Shown here: one piece after another, positions 16,584 to 24,876 of the stretch
Layout: each line of letters opens with the position of its first letter
How positions within the stretch are numbered: the stretch's first letter is position 1
Source: Kitasatospora aureofaciens
GTDB lineage: Bacteria; Actinomycetota; Actinomycetes; Streptomycetales; Streptomycetaceae
Direction of reading: 5' to 3'
Length of the DNA stretch: 64,000 nt
Assembly (NCBI RefSeq): GCF_019192735.1
Contig: NZ_JAHTKP010000001.1
Location: 1 to 64,000 of the forward strand
Position numbers and translations under genes: made by a program
The notes under the pieces: generated by a model
What the model was told of the DNA's origin: nothing
Databases searched by the model: none
Seen by the model: only the letters and a program-made list of their open reading frames with translations

Positions 16584-17340
16584 GCGCGGGCTCCGGGCGC
16601 GGTCGGGTCACCGGGTGGGTGCGCAGGAGGGGGCGGTGGAGCATCGGGATCTGGGAGGCGCGGCGCGTGTAGCGGCCGGGGTCGGTGACGGTGCGCAGGA
16701 CCGCGAGGACGATGTCGGTGGGAACGGCGAGGCCGAATTCGGCAGTCCACCAGTTCTCTTCGTGGCCTCGTGCTCCGGCGCGTAGGACGAAGCCGACGCG
16801 CCCCGGTACGGGATCGTTCTCGGTGTCCCGCAGTTGGAGGGAGGCGGTGCCGTCGGGCGCGAGGAGGGTGGCGGTGCAGCCCCGGGCGCAGTTCGGCGAC
16901 CAGTTGGCGCGGCCCGCCTCGGCGCGCAGGGCCTCGGCCGTGGCGGCGTGGGCCTCGTGGCTCCACGGCCGCTGCTCGCGCTCGGTGGCGGTGGACTGGT
17001 CAAGGGCGAAGGCCAGGCGGCGGGCTGCGGCCATCACCACCTCGGCCGGAGTGCGTACGTCGAAGGCGACGCGCCAGAGGTTGTCGAGGGTGGCGCGTGC
17101 GCTCAGTATGATCCAGCGCTCGTCTTCGGCATCCTCGGCGAGGTCGAGTTCGATGCTCGCGGCGTTGCTGTTGTGCCAGGCTACGAGGCCGTCGTCTGCC
17201 AGCAGGGACCAGTCCTCACGCTCCTTGGCGAAGGTACAGAGCGTGTCGAACACGGTGTGCTGGTCGCCGGGGCCGGCGAGGTATCCCGGGTAGACGACCA
17301 TCGGCATGTCGTGGGCGGCGAAATCGGTGTGCGTGGGCAT
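16573..17340 (-). CDS. DUF317-domain protein, 255 aa
   Basis: Starts at ATG 17338-17340 with CGGAG 5 bases upstream. Two DUF317 repeats are clear: VVYPGYLAGPGDQH with WRVAFDVRTPAEVVMAAARR, and later WTAEFGLAVPTDIVLAVLRTV. Each repeat is a beta-rich segment ending in a Trp strand and a helix. It is the middle member of the leftward DUF317 operon; a 12-bp-stem hairpin lies just upstream. Function unknown. Confidence 0.8.
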   Translation of the reverse strand: MPTHTDFAAHDMPMVVYPGYLAGPGDQHTVFDTLCTFAKEREDWSLLADDGLVAWHNSNAASIELDLAEDAEDERWIILSARATLDNLWRVAFDVRTPAEVVMAAARRLAFALDQSTATEREQRPWSHEAHAATAEALRAEAGRANWSPNCARGCTATLLAPDGTASLQLRDTENDPVPGRVGFVLRAGARGHEENWWTAEFGLAVPTDIVLAVLRTVTDPGRYTRRASQIPMLHRPLLRTHPVTRPRPEPAHGR

Positions 17341-17362
17341 GCGGGCTCCGTTCAGGAGGGTG

Positions 17363-17389
17363 GGGCGGCCCCGGAGTCCGGGGCCGCCC
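17363..17389 (-). terminator. Intercistronic hairpin in the DUF317 operon
   Basis: GGGCGGCCCCGG (17363-17374) pairs perfectly with 17378-17389 around AGT. It lies between the stop of one DUF317 gene (17403) and the start of the next (17340), where it could attenuate or process the transcript. Confidence 0.5.
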
Positions 17390-17402
17390 GGCAGGCAGAG
17401 GG

Positions 17403-18260
17403 TCAGAGCAGGCCAGCGGCGCGCTCGGCCTTGAGGATCTCGGCGATCCGCTGGGCCCGCTTGGACCCGATCGCAAAGCCGCGGGCGCGGACACCGGTGG
17501 CGATGGCACGCGGCCCGATCCGGCCGGTCTGCTGGACGACCTCGCGTGCGACGTCGAGGACGGTCTCGAACGGCGCCCCTTCCGGGCCGATCACCGGCTG
17601 CGGGTCGGGTGTGGCCGCTTCGGGCACGGCCCCGGTGCTGTCACCGCCCGGCTCGTCGATGTACGCATCGGCCGCCGCCGGAAGGTAGGCGCAGATCCGC
17701 CGTGTCAGCGGGTGGCAGGCGGCGGCGATCAGGTGGGCGGGCGTCGCCTGGTCGAACCACGCGCGCCAGCGGCGGCCGGCCGCGTCCCAGCCACGCAGGC
17801 GCCACTGCGGGTGGCGGGCACTTGTGCTGAGGTCCAGGTCGAAGGTCGAGGGGCAGCTGCACCCACCGGTGACCGCGCCCGGGCAAGCGATGTTGTCGAG
17901 GATGTCACCGGGCTCGGTGATGGCCGGTCCCCGCAGCGCGCGCTGCTGGTCGTAGCGATCGGGCTGGGCGAAGTCGTGGGCAACAGCGCACAGCAGCGCG
18001 CCAACCACCTCCTCCGGCACGGTGTCCTCGAACCGTGCGCGCCAGCGGATCGCACCGGTCGGCGTGTCGTAGGCGGCGACGGTCACCGAGGGGTGCTCCC
18101 AGCCGGTGTCGGCCGGGATGTGCAGCCGCACCCGCTGGCAGGGGCTGACGAACGCCTCGCTGGCGTCGGGGAGTTGGTGAAGGCTCCAGCCTTCGAAGCA
18201 GTCATCCTCCTGCGGCCGGTCGTGGTCGGGCCGCGACGGGGTGGGGCAGGTGCTGGACAG
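17403..18260 (-). CDS. DUF317-domain protein with C-terminal HTH-like tail (CTG start)
   Basis: 285 residues. The start is CTG 18258-18260, with CAGGAG 7 bases upstream. The residues that follow it (SSTCPTPSRPDHDRPQEDD, then CFEGWSLHQLPD) lead straight into a DUF317 repeat (RWRARFEDTVPEEVVGALLCAV; second WRAWFDQATPAHLIAAACHPL). Residues 215-285 are helical (TVLDVAREVVQQTGRIGPRA, FAIGSKRAQRIAEILKAERA) and look like a DNA-binding domain, which the sibling genes lack. First DUF317 gene after the methyltransferase in the leftward operon. Confidence 0.75.
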   Translation of the reverse strand: MSSTCPTPSRPDHDRPQEDDCFEGWSLHQLPDASEAFVSPCQRVRLHIPADTGWEHPSVTVAAYDTPTGAIRWRARFEDTVPEEVVGALLCAVAHDFAQPDRYDQQRALRGPAITEPGDILDNIACPGAVTGGCSCPSTFDLDLSTSARHPQWRLRGWDAAGRRWRAWFDQATPAHLIAAACHPLTRRICAYLPAAADAYIDEPGGDSTGAVPEAATPDPQPVIGPEGAPFETVLDVAREVVQQTGRIGPRAIATGVRARGFAIGSKRAQRIAEILKAERAAGLL

Positions 18261-18301
18261 GGAAGAACTCCTGTGGTCGAGGTCGGGAGGGCGAGGGCCG
18301 G

Positions 18302-19057
18302 CTACGCCGGGACCTGGTCGGCTTCCTGCGCGGTGCGCTTGGCCTCGGCCAGACGCTGTTCGGCGATGTCGGCGTAATGGTCGGTCAGCTCCACGCCCAG
18401 GAAGGACCGGCCTTCGAGGAGCGCGGCGACGCCGGTCGAGCCGGATCCGGCGGTGAAGTCGAGGACCGTGCCGCCGGGCGGGCAAATCTGCACCAGGTCG
18501 CGCATCATGCCCACCGGCTTCTGCGTGATGTGCTGGCGCTTGCTGCCCGAGGGTTGACTGCCCTCAAGCAGGCCGCGCAGGTAGACCGGGTTGCGGTCGC
18601 CGTCCATCGCGCCCTTGGAGCCCCACGCGACGAACTCCGCGTTCTGGGTGAAGCGACCCTTCTGCGGACGGGCGGCCGGCTTGTACCAGGGCACGATGCC
18701 GCGCCAGGTCCAGCCGCCGGCCTGCAGCGCGTCCGTGGTAGTGGGCAACTGCCTCCAGTCAGTGAAGACGCAGGCGGTGCCGCCGTCCGCGGTCAGCCGG
18801 TACGCCTCGGTGAGCAGCTGGCTCAGCCAGAAGCCGTAACTGCGCTGGTCCTTGTTCTCGCCGGGGAAGTCCGCCAGGGCCCGCTTGGATCCGGCGGTCG
18901 TGTACTTCTCCTTGGCGCTTCGCCCGACGCGCTCCTGCGTCGTACGCCCACCGCTGTTGTAGGGCGGGTCGCAGATGACGCAGTCGACGGTGCCGCTCGG
19001 AAGTTCGGCCAGTCGGGTCAGGGCATCGCCCCGGAGAAGGGTGTAGTCGGTCGTCAA
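18302..19057 (-). CDS. DNA methyltransferase, beta class (N6-adenine or N4-cytosine)
   Basis: 251 residues from TTG 19055-19057 with GCGAGGA upstream. Catalytic motif DPPYNSGG (residues 30-37) precedes the AdoMet-binding motif DFTAGSGSTG (about 200-209), the order of beta-class amino-methyltransferases; TQKPVGMMRDL before the second motif is also typical. It should methylate an exocyclic amino group in a specific DNA sequence. No cognate restriction enzyme is nearby, so it is probably an orphan modification enzyme protecting or marking the element. It is the first gene of the leftward operon, facing the AT-rich control region. Confidence 0.88.
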   Translation of the reverse strand: MTTDYTLLRGDALTRLAELPSGTVDCVICDPPYNSGGRTTQERVGRSAKEKYTTAGSKRALADFPGENKDQRSYGFWLSQLLTEAYRLTADGGTACVFTDWRQLPTTTDALQAGGWTWRGIVPWYKPAARPQKGRFTQNAEFVAWGSKGAMDGDRNPVYLRGLLEGSQPSGSKRQHITQKPVGMMRDLVQICPPGGTVLDFTAGSGSTGVAALLEGRSFLGVELTDHYADIAEQRLAEAKRTAQEADQVPA

Positions 19058-19188
19058 ATGTCCTCGCAGGGAGTGGGGGCGTTGGTGCGCGAGATGGCCT
19101 CGACTGGGCGGGGATTTCGGTCGAGGCGGCGCATGGAAAGGCCCCGCAGCGCAGAGCACCGCCGAGCCTGGAAACGACCCTAGGATTC

Positions 19189-19260
19189 GCAATATTGCCT
19201 CTGCAAGGACTTCGGCAATTTTCGCAAATATTCGCGAACTCCTTGCACAGGCAATATTCC
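19189..19260. promoter_or_regulatory. 26-bp imperfect dyad with GCAA-type repeats in the divergent control region
   Basis: The left arm 19189-19214 and the reverse complement of 19235-19260 match at 23 of 26 positions, with a 20-base AT-rich centre. Within it GCAATATT or close variants (GCAATTTT, GCAAATATT) occur four times, and TGCAAGGA appears in both arms. The whole block is far richer in A/T than its surroundings and separates the leftward methyltransferase/DUF317 operon from the rightward transfer genes. Candidate master operator, oriT or replication site. The remaining gap (19261-19486) shows no gene. Confidence 0.5.
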
Positions 19261-19486
19261 GGCTCGTAGGTTCGTAAACGTCGCCGCAAGCGCTTCGACC
19301 TGGCCGATGGAAGCGGGAACTTCCGCCGGAACGCCAGCTCGCCGCCTTCCCCGCCGCGGCTCCCCACTTATCGCCCCAGCGCCGGGCCGCCTTTCGACGG
19401 GCCGCCCCGCGCCGCCACACGATCGGAGATTTCCTTGACGGGACTTCACCTGCCCATGCCCTTTATCGCCTCGCCGGGGCCGCATC

Positions 19487-19520
19487 GAAGGGAGTCGCTC
19501 CGCCTGCGGCAGGCGGTGTG
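19487..19520 (+). promoter_or_regulatory. Shine-Dalgarno separated from its start by a hairpin
   Basis: GAAGGGAG (19487-19494) is 23 bases from the GTG start at 19518, too far for normal initiation. Between them CCGCCTG-CGG-CAGGCGG (19500-19516) forms a 7-bp hairpin; when folded, the spacing falls to about 6 bases. This may set or regulate translation of the first transfer gene. Confidence 0.4.
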
Positions 19521-20654
19521 AAGAAGGTTGCCGCCGGTCTCGGCGCCGCCATTCTGCTGGCGCCTTTCGCGCTGATCCTTCCGGTCGCCATGGCTGCGCA
19601 GCAGGACGGAGAGTTCGACGGCGGGAGCGGGGCCTGTTCCGGCAGCGGCGGTCCACAGGCTGTGGACACCGCTGCGATCCAGGCGGCGGTCAAGCTGATC
19701 CTGTCTGGCGCCGCCGGGCCGACCGCTCCCGTCGCCGGACTGGACCTGCCGAGCGTGCAGATCCCGATGGCCCAGACGATCGTCGCCACCGGCGTCGCCC
19801 TCAAGGTGCCGCCGCGCGGCCAGGTGATCGCGCTCGCCACCGCGATGCAGGAGTCGCGGCTGCGGAACCTGTCCAGCGGCGACCGCGACTCGCTCGGGCT
19901 GTTCCAGCAGCGCCCTTCCCAAGGGTGGGGCACTGCGGCGCAGTTGCAGGACCCGGTGTACGCATCCACCGCGTTCTACCAGGCACTGCTCAAGGTGTCA
20001 GGTTGGCAGGATCTGCCGCTCACCGTCGCGGCGCAGAAGGTCCAGCTCAGCGGGTACCCGGACGCGTACGCGCAGTGGGAGCCGCTGGCGACCGCTCTGC
20101 AGCAGGCGATCGGGACAGCGCTCAAGGCCCCAACGGCCAGCGGCGCGACCCCGACTCCGAGCACCTCGCCGAGTTCCTGCACGCCGCCGGGCACCACCAC
20201 CGACTGGGGCATCATCCCACCGGGCGTACTGCCGACCGGCTACCAGATCCCCACCGACGCCCCGGTGGCCGTGCAGTCCGCCATCCGCTGGGCCCTCGGG
20301 CAGTTGAACACCCCCTACCAGTGGGGCGGAAGCTGCACCAACAGCCACGGACCCGATCCGATGGGCCGCTGCGACTGCTCCGCCCTGATGCAGCAGTCCT
20401 ACAAGGCAGCTGGGATCACGCTCGAACGCACCACCTACGCCCAGGTCACGCAGGGCACGGCCGTCTCGCCCGACCAACTGCGCGCTGGCGACCTGCTGTT
20501 CACCGAGCCGGGCCCCAACGGCCCGGAGCACGTGGGCATGTACATCGGCGACGGCCTGGTGGTGCACGCACCGCACACCGGCGACGTCGTGCGCGTCGCC
20601 TCGTACAGCTCGTGGAAATCCGGCGTGATCGCGATCCGCCGGGTAGCCCCCTGA
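19518..20654 (+). CDS. NlpC/P60 cell-wall hydrolase of the transfer apparatus
   Basis: 378 residues from GTG 19518. A signal or membrane anchor segment covers residues 1-28. Residues 80-190 (ALATAMQESRLRNLSSGDRD, SLGLFQQRPSQGWGT) resemble a lytic-transglycosylase-like Glu-Ser domain. The C-terminal 120 residues are NlpC/P60: CDCSALMQQSYKAAG carries the catalytic Cys, EHVGMYIGDGLVVHAP the His, with a final polar residue in the last strand. It should cut peptidoglycan to let the secretion channel through, as VirB1-type proteins do. It is the first gene of the rightward array and has an unusual start region (19487-19520). Confidence 0.85.
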   Translation: MKKVAAGLGAAILLAPFALILPVAMAAQQDGEFDGGSGACSGSGGPQAVDTAAIQAAVKLILSGAAGPTAPVAGLDLPSVQIPMAQTIVATGVALKVPPRGQVIALATAMQESRLRNLSSGDRDSLGLFQQRPSQGWGTAAQLQDPVYASTAFYQALLKVSGWQDLPLTVAAQKVQLSGYPDAYAQWEPLATALQQAIGTALKAPTASGATPTPSTSPSSCTPPGTTTDWGIIPPGVLPTGYQIPTDAPVAVQSAIRWALGQLNTPYQWGGSCTNSHGPDPMGRCDCSALMQQSYKAAGITLERTTYAQVTQGTAVSPDQLRAGDLLFTEPGPNGPEHVGMYIGDGLVVHAPHTGDVVRVASYSSWKSGVIAIRRVAP

Positions 20655-20729
20655 GCCCTCTTCCCTTGTCGCGCCAGCGTGGCGCCACTCCGCACCCCAG
20701 CGTACCAAAATCCCTCTCTGGAGAACCGT

Positions 20730-21047
20730 TTGTCGTTGATCCTCGCCGCCCAGGCGGCCACCAACCTCGCGTTCGACCCGGGCGTCGCCCCGGCCGAGGG
20801 CGGCCTTCCCGGCCTGAGCGTCCTCAAGCAGGTCGTCTCCTCCATCAACCTGTTCGCAGTGATCGCAACCGTCGGCGCGCTCTGCGTCGCCGGCGTCGTC
20901 TGGGCCTGGGGCCACCACAGCGGCAGCCACGGAGCCGAACAGAAGGGCAAGCAGGGCGCCATGGTCAGCGCCGGCGTCGCCCTGCTCCTCGGCGCCGCCA
21001 ACGGCCTGGTCGCCTTCTTCTCGGCCCTGGGGACGCAGGTCAAGTAA
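20730..21047 (+). CDS. Small two-helix membrane protein, pilin-like (DUF6112-like)
   Basis: 105 residues from TTG 20730, preceded by CTGGAG at 6 bases; upstream in-frame starts lack such a site. After an N-terminal extracellular-type stretch there are two transmembrane segments (SSINLFAVIATVGALCVAGV and GAMVSAGVALLLGAANGLVA) joined by a short charged loop (GHHSGSHGAEQKGKQ). This is the layout of VirB2-like pilins, and I associate it with DUF6112 proteins that precede SCO6880 genes. The stop abuts the start of the next gene. Confidence 0.7.
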   Translation: MSLILAAQAATNLAFDPGVAPAEGGLPGLSVLKQVVSSINLFAVIATVGALCVAGVVWAWGHHSGSHGAEQKGKQGAMVSAGVALLLGAANGLVAFFSALGTQVK

Positions 21048-21740
21048 GTGCCCAAGCCCAAGTCCCATGTCTCCGGCGGTGATTCGACGTTCCGCCATCG
21101 GCTGCTGATCGGGCTGGGCGTGCTGCTGGTCGTCGGTCTGCTGGCCGGGCTCCTAGCCCGGCTGGCAGGCGGCGGCCACCACACCGACCACCCCACGCCG
21201 AGTCCCAGCTCCACCGTTCACCCCACCCTTTCGGCCACCGCCTCGGCCCGCCCGAGCGCCACCGCCACCGAAGCGGGCGCCACCATCGCCCACCCGCCGC
21301 ACACCACCAGCCCGACCGACTTCGCCGCGGCCTTCGTCGACGCGCTGTGGACCTACGACACCCGGACCACCAACCAGCAGGACTTCGTGAACGGGCTGCG
21401 CACCTGGCTCACCCACGAGGCCCAGTACGCGGACGAAGCCTCAGTCGAGGGCCAGGTCCCCGACCCGGCAATGTGGTCGCGTCTGTCCGCCAACGGCCAG
21501 ACCTCCAAGGCCGCCATCAGCGAGGCACACGTGCCCGACGTCTACTCGCGGGCCATCGCCGCCAACCCGAGCGCGTTCACCGCCGCGTACGTCTACGCCG
21601 TCACCGTCACCGGCAAGGTCGAGGTGACATGGGACGGCGGCGGCCGGGGCGCCGAGGACCGCGCGATCACCCTGGCCGTCCAGTGCCGCCCCCAGCAGGA
21701 CTGCGCACTCGTCGCCATCGCCCCCACCGTCTACCCATAA
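21048..21740 (+). CDS. VirB8/TcpC-like single-pass transfer protein
   Basis: 230 residues; GTG 21048 directly follows the stop of the previous gene. One transmembrane helix (LLIGLGVLLVVGLLAGLLA, about residues 20-40), a Thr/Ser/Pro-rich spacer (45-85), then an alpha+beta domain (TDFAAAFVDALWTYDTRTTN, VYAVTVTGKVEVTWDGGG) fit the VirB8/NTF2-like fold on the outer face. It would be a core scaffold of the secretion channel. Assignment rests on topology and position; sequence similarity to VirB8 is not visible by eye. Confidence 0.6.
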   Translation: MPKPKSHVSGGDSTFRHRLLIGLGVLLVVGLLAGLLARLAGGGHHTDHPTPSPSSTVHPTLSATASARPSATATEAGATIAHPPHTTSPTDFAAAFVDALWTYDTRTTNQQDFVNGLRTWLTHEAQYADEASVEGQVPDPAMWSRLSANGQTSKAAISEAHVPDVYSRAIAANPSAFTAAYVYAVTVTGKVEVTWDGGGRGAEDRAITLAVQCRPQQDCALVAIAPTVYP

Positions 21741-21806
21741 CCACTCCTTCTCTAGGGAGTCCACTTGAGGAGCTGATCACCCATCGGGTTCTGTGATGTC
21801 CCTGGC

Positions 21807-23240
21807 GTGAACTTGATCTGCGGCGGCGCCAGCGCGATCGCCGACTCCATCACCTCCGGCATCGGCAACTGGATTGCGAAAAGCTGCGGCGAACTCGCCG
21901 CCTCCGCCGTCGACATGGCCTCGCGGGCCGTCGATGAGACCACCCGGGTCGACCTGAGCGCGGGATGGTTCCGCGACAACTACGGCCTGGTGCTGTCCAT
22001 CGGCCTCACCATGATCGTCCTCACGTTCATCCTGCAGCTGATGAGGGCCGCGTGGCGGCGAGACGGCCAGGCGCTGGGCCAGGCGGTCACCGCCACCGTC
22101 AGCTCAGTCCTCTTCGCGGTCACGGCGATCTCGTTCACCGCGGTCGCCCTGACCGTGGTCGACGCCCTGTCCCGCAGCCTCTTCCAGATCGCCAACGTCT
22201 CGATGGCAGACGCCGTCAGGAGAATCGTCAAGGTCGGCGAGCTCGGCGTCATCATCCCGCTCGGCTGGCTCGTGCCGGTGGTCGCCGCACTCGGATGCGC
22301 CGTCGGCGCGGTCCTCTACTGGGGCATGATGATCTTCCGGAAGGTGTCGCTGCTCGTGCTCGTCGTCCTGGCCCCGCTGGCCGCAGCCGGCGGGCCCTGG
22401 GAACCCACGCGCGATTGGCGCCGCAAGTGGATCGAGGCCACCGCCACCCTGGTCTTCTCCAAGCTAGTGGTTACGATCGTCATGCTGGTCGGCGTGTCCG
22501 CGATCGGCCAGAGCGACACCAAGGACGGCATCCAGGCACTCAGCGACATCATCGCCGGTCTCGTGGTGATGGCGCTCGTCCTGTGCGCACCGTTCATGGT
22601 CTACAAATTCATCCACTGGGCCGGCGACGGCCAGTCGCACGATCTGCACCGCTCCACCGCCGCCGGACTCCAGACCGCCAGCGCCGCTGCCAAGAAGGCC
22701 GGGCAGATGGCCGTGACCGCGGGCTCCGGCGGCGCGGCCGGGGCGTCGGCCGGAGCGGGCGCGGCCGGCGCCAGCCCCGCCGGGCCTTCCCAGGTCCCCG
22801 GCATGCAGTCCACCGGCACGGGCCAGGGCGGCGGAGGTGGCGGACCGGAAGGCCCGAGCACCGACACCCTCGCCAAGGCGACGCCCACCTCGTTCAAGTA
22901 CGGCGAGCCCCAGCGTTCCGGCGGCGGCGACGGCGGCGTGCCGCTGGTCAGCCGCCCCGCCACCGACCGGTCCGACGGCGATCAGGGCCGCGCGCTCATC
23001 ACCCGCGCCGGCACCTCCGGCACCGGCTCCGGTGCCCCGGCTGCGTCCGGCGGTTCGAGCCCGGCCGCAGACGCCCACACCGCGGCCGGTTCCCCCGGCC
23101 TGTCGACGCCGGGGTCTTCTCCCACCCCAACCGGCGGCGGCCCGGACTTCGACCCGGTGATCGCCTCACCCTCCGGACCCGCCGCCTCCGGCGCCGGCAC
23201 CGGCCAGCGGTTCACCTTTCCGCACCGCTCGCCGTCCTGA
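21807..23240 (+). CDS. TrbL/VirB6-like multi-pass conjugation protein
   Basis: 477 residues from GTG 21807. A short extracellular N-terminus precedes about six transmembrane segments between residues 50 and 275 (LVLSIGLTMIVLTFILQLM, SSVLFAVTAISFTAVALTVV, PLGWLVPVVAALGCAVGAVL, VSLLVLVVLAPLAAAGGPW, LVVTIVMLVGVSAIG, IIAGLVVMALVLCAPFMVY). A long Gly/Ala/Ser/Pro-rich cytoplasmic tail follows. This is the layout of TrbL/VirB6 channel proteins. It lies between the VirB8-like and SCO6880 genes as expected. A strong hairpin follows the stop. Confidence 0.75.
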   Translation: MNLICGGASAIADSITSGIGNWIAKSCGELAASAVDMASRAVDETTRVDLSAGWFRDNYGLVLSIGLTMIVLTFILQLMRAAWRRDGQALGQAVTATVSSVLFAVTAISFTAVALTVVDALSRSLFQIANVSMADAVRRIVKVGELGVIIPLGWLVPVVAALGCAVGAVLYWGMMIFRKVSLLVLVVLAPLAAAGGPWEPTRDWRRKWIEATATLVFSKLVVTIVMLVGVSAIGQSDTKDGIQALSDIIAGLVVMALVLCAPFMVYKFIHWAGDGQSHDLHRSTAAGLQTASAAAKKAGQMAVTAGSGGAAGASAGAGAAGASPAGPSQVPGMQSTGTGQGGGGGGPEGPSTDTLAKATPTSFKYGEPQRSGGGDGGVPLVSRPATDRSDGDQGRALITRAGTSGTGSGAPAASGGSSPAADAHTAAGSPGLSTPGSSPTPTGGGPDFDPVIASPSGPAASGAGTGQRFTFPHRSPS

Positions 23241-23313
23241 CGGCCCGCCGGGCATCGCCCGGCCCGCGCTTCCCCTCCGCACCCCGCCGGCAGAAACGTC
23301 TCTGCCTCGTCCT

Positions 23314-23353
23314 GCCGGCGACCACCTGCCGACGTCGGTAGGTGGTCGCCGGC
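23314..23353 (+). terminator. 17-bp intercistronic hairpin upstream of the SCO6880 gene
   Basis: GCCGGCGACCACCTGCC (23314-23330) pairs with 23337-23353 through 17 positions including one G-T, around GACGTC. It may attenuate or process the transfer transcript. An in-frame GTG at 23342 lies inside the stem and is therefore an unlikely start for the next gene. Confidence 0.5.
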
Positions 23354-23398
23354 GGGGCCCGGGGTCGCCCTCCCGCCCCCGCACCAAGAGAGCGCCTC

Positions 23399-24859
23399 CT
23401 GAGCACCCCCAGCGAGACCCCCGCCACCATCAAGTTCCCCACCAGAAGCCGCCGGGGCATCCTCCTCGGCCTGACCCTCCCGCAGCTTGTCCTCACCGCG
23501 GTCGGCGGCGCCGTCCTGCTTGCCGTCCTGATGACGGTCGGCATCGTCGGAGCGCTCGCCCTCACCCCCTTGTGGGTGCTGCTGGCCGCCGTCGTCGTCT
23601 TCCGGATCCGCGGCCGGTCGCTGGCCGAGTGGGCGCCGATCGCCCTGCGCTACTGGCTGCGCCGCACCCGCGGCCAGCTGCTGTGGCTGGCCCGGCCCTC
23701 GACCCGCCCCCGCATCGAGGGCCTGCTCCACCTGCCCGGCACCGCCGCCTCGCTGCGCGCCGTCACCTCCCCCGACCGCCGTCTCGGCGCGGTCCACGAC
23801 CAGCAGCAGGCCACTCTCACCGCCGTCACCCGCGTCAGCAGCCGCGCGTTCGCGCTGCTCGATCCCTCCACGCAGGCCAGCAACGTCACCGGGTGGGGAA
23901 GGGCGCTGGCCGCGCTGTCCCGCTCGGGGCAGATCGCCCGCATCCAGGTGATGGAGCGCACCGTCCCGGACTCCGGTGATGCCCTGCAGCGGTACTGGCT
24001 GGAGCACGGCCGGCCCAACACGCCGGTCGCAGGCCCGATCTACGAGGACTTGCTCTCCGCCGCCGGTCCGTCCGCCGCGCCCCATGAGGCCTACATCGCC
24101 ATCGCGCTGGACCTGCGCGCCGCCCGCCGCCTGATCAACCAGGCCGGAGGCGGCCTGGCCGGAGCGTTCGCCGTCCTCCAGCAGCTCACTTCCAGCCTCG
24201 ACGCCTCCGTCCGCAGCGCGGGGCTGACCCCCGGCGGCTGGCTGACCGCCGGCGAGATCGCGGCCACGGTCCGCACCGCCTACGACCCCGCGGTTCTCGG
24301 TGCGCTGGAGCGCTGGTCCGACTCCGGCCGCCCCGAGGCCGATGTCGCCGCCGCCGGTCCGGTCGTGCTGGTCGAGGAGACGGAGAAGATCCGTACCGAC
24401 TCCGCGCACCACGCCGTCTTCTGGATCGAGCAGTGGCCCCGCACCGAGACATCGGCCGGCTTCCTCCACCAACTCCTCTACTCCTCCGGCGTCCGGCGCA
24501 CCCTCTCGCTCCTCTACACCCCCCAGCAGCTCGACGCCGCCCTCAAGGACGTCCAGCGCAAGAAGGCGACGATCATCTCGGACGCCGCCGAGCGCGTGCG
24601 CCGCGGCCAGGTCGACTCCGAGGCCGACACCGTCGAGTACGCCGACGTCAAGCAGCGCGAGCTGCAGCTCATCGCCGGCCACGCCGACGTCGCCATGACC
24701 GGCCTGCTCGTCGTCTCCGCCGACGACGCCGACCAGCTCAGCGCTGCGTGCGCCCAGGTCGAGACCGCCGCCGTCGCCGCCCTGATCGACCTGCGCCGCC
24801 TGACGATGCAGCAGGCCGAGGCTTTCACCGCCGCCGCCCTCCCCCTGGCCCGACTCTGA
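23399..24859 (+). CDS. SCO6880-family conjugation protein (CTG start)
   Basis: 486 residues. CTG 23399 is preceded by AAGAGAG at suitable spacing and opens as STPSETPATIKFPTRSRRG. This is the N-terminus I recall for the family; the earlier GTG at 23342 lies in a hairpin. Two membrane segments (TLPQLVLTAVGGAVLLAVLM, VGIVGALALTPLWVLLAAVV) resemble PrgI/VirB3-like proteins. The rest is a large cytoplasmic domain like the N-terminal part of VirB4 (RRTLSLLYTPQQLDAALKDV). In these systems VirB3, VirB4-N and the ATPase are split over neighbouring genes, and the VirB4 motor follows at 25340. Confidence 0.85.
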   Translation: MSTPSETPATIKFPTRSRRGILLGLTLPQLVLTAVGGAVLLAVLMTVGIVGALALTPLWVLLAAVVVFRIRGRSLAEWAPIALRYWLRRTRGQLLWLARPSTRPRIEGLLHLPGTAASLRAVTSPDRRLGAVHDQQQATLTAVTRVSSRAFALLDPSTQASNVTGWGRALAALSRSGQIARIQVMERTVPDSGDALQRYWLEHGRPNTPVAGPIYEDLLSAAGPSAAPHEAYIAIALDLRAARRLINQAGGGLAGAFAVLQQLTSSLDASVRSAGLTPGGWLTAGEIAATVRTAYDPAVLGALERWSDSGRPEADVAAAGPVVLVEETEKIRTDSAHHAVFWIEQWPRTETSAGFLHQLLYSSGVRRTLSLLYTPQQLDAALKDVQRKKATIISDAAERVRRGQVDSEADTVEYADVKQRELQLIAGHADVAMTGLLVVSADDADQLSAACAQVETAAVAALIDLRRLTMQQAEAFTAAALPLARL

Positions 24860-24876
24860 CCGCCGAAGGGCACCCC

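Noticed and set aside
23342..23401. GTG 23342 as start of the SCO6880 gene
   Set aside because: It lies in the right arm of a 17-bp hairpin and lacks a ribosome binding site; the added residues are Arg/Pro-rich and unlike the family N-terminus.
22982..24682. 566-codon minus-strand frame opposite TrbL and SCO6880
   Set aside because: Same explanation; it shows no domain and crosses the intergenic hairpin.
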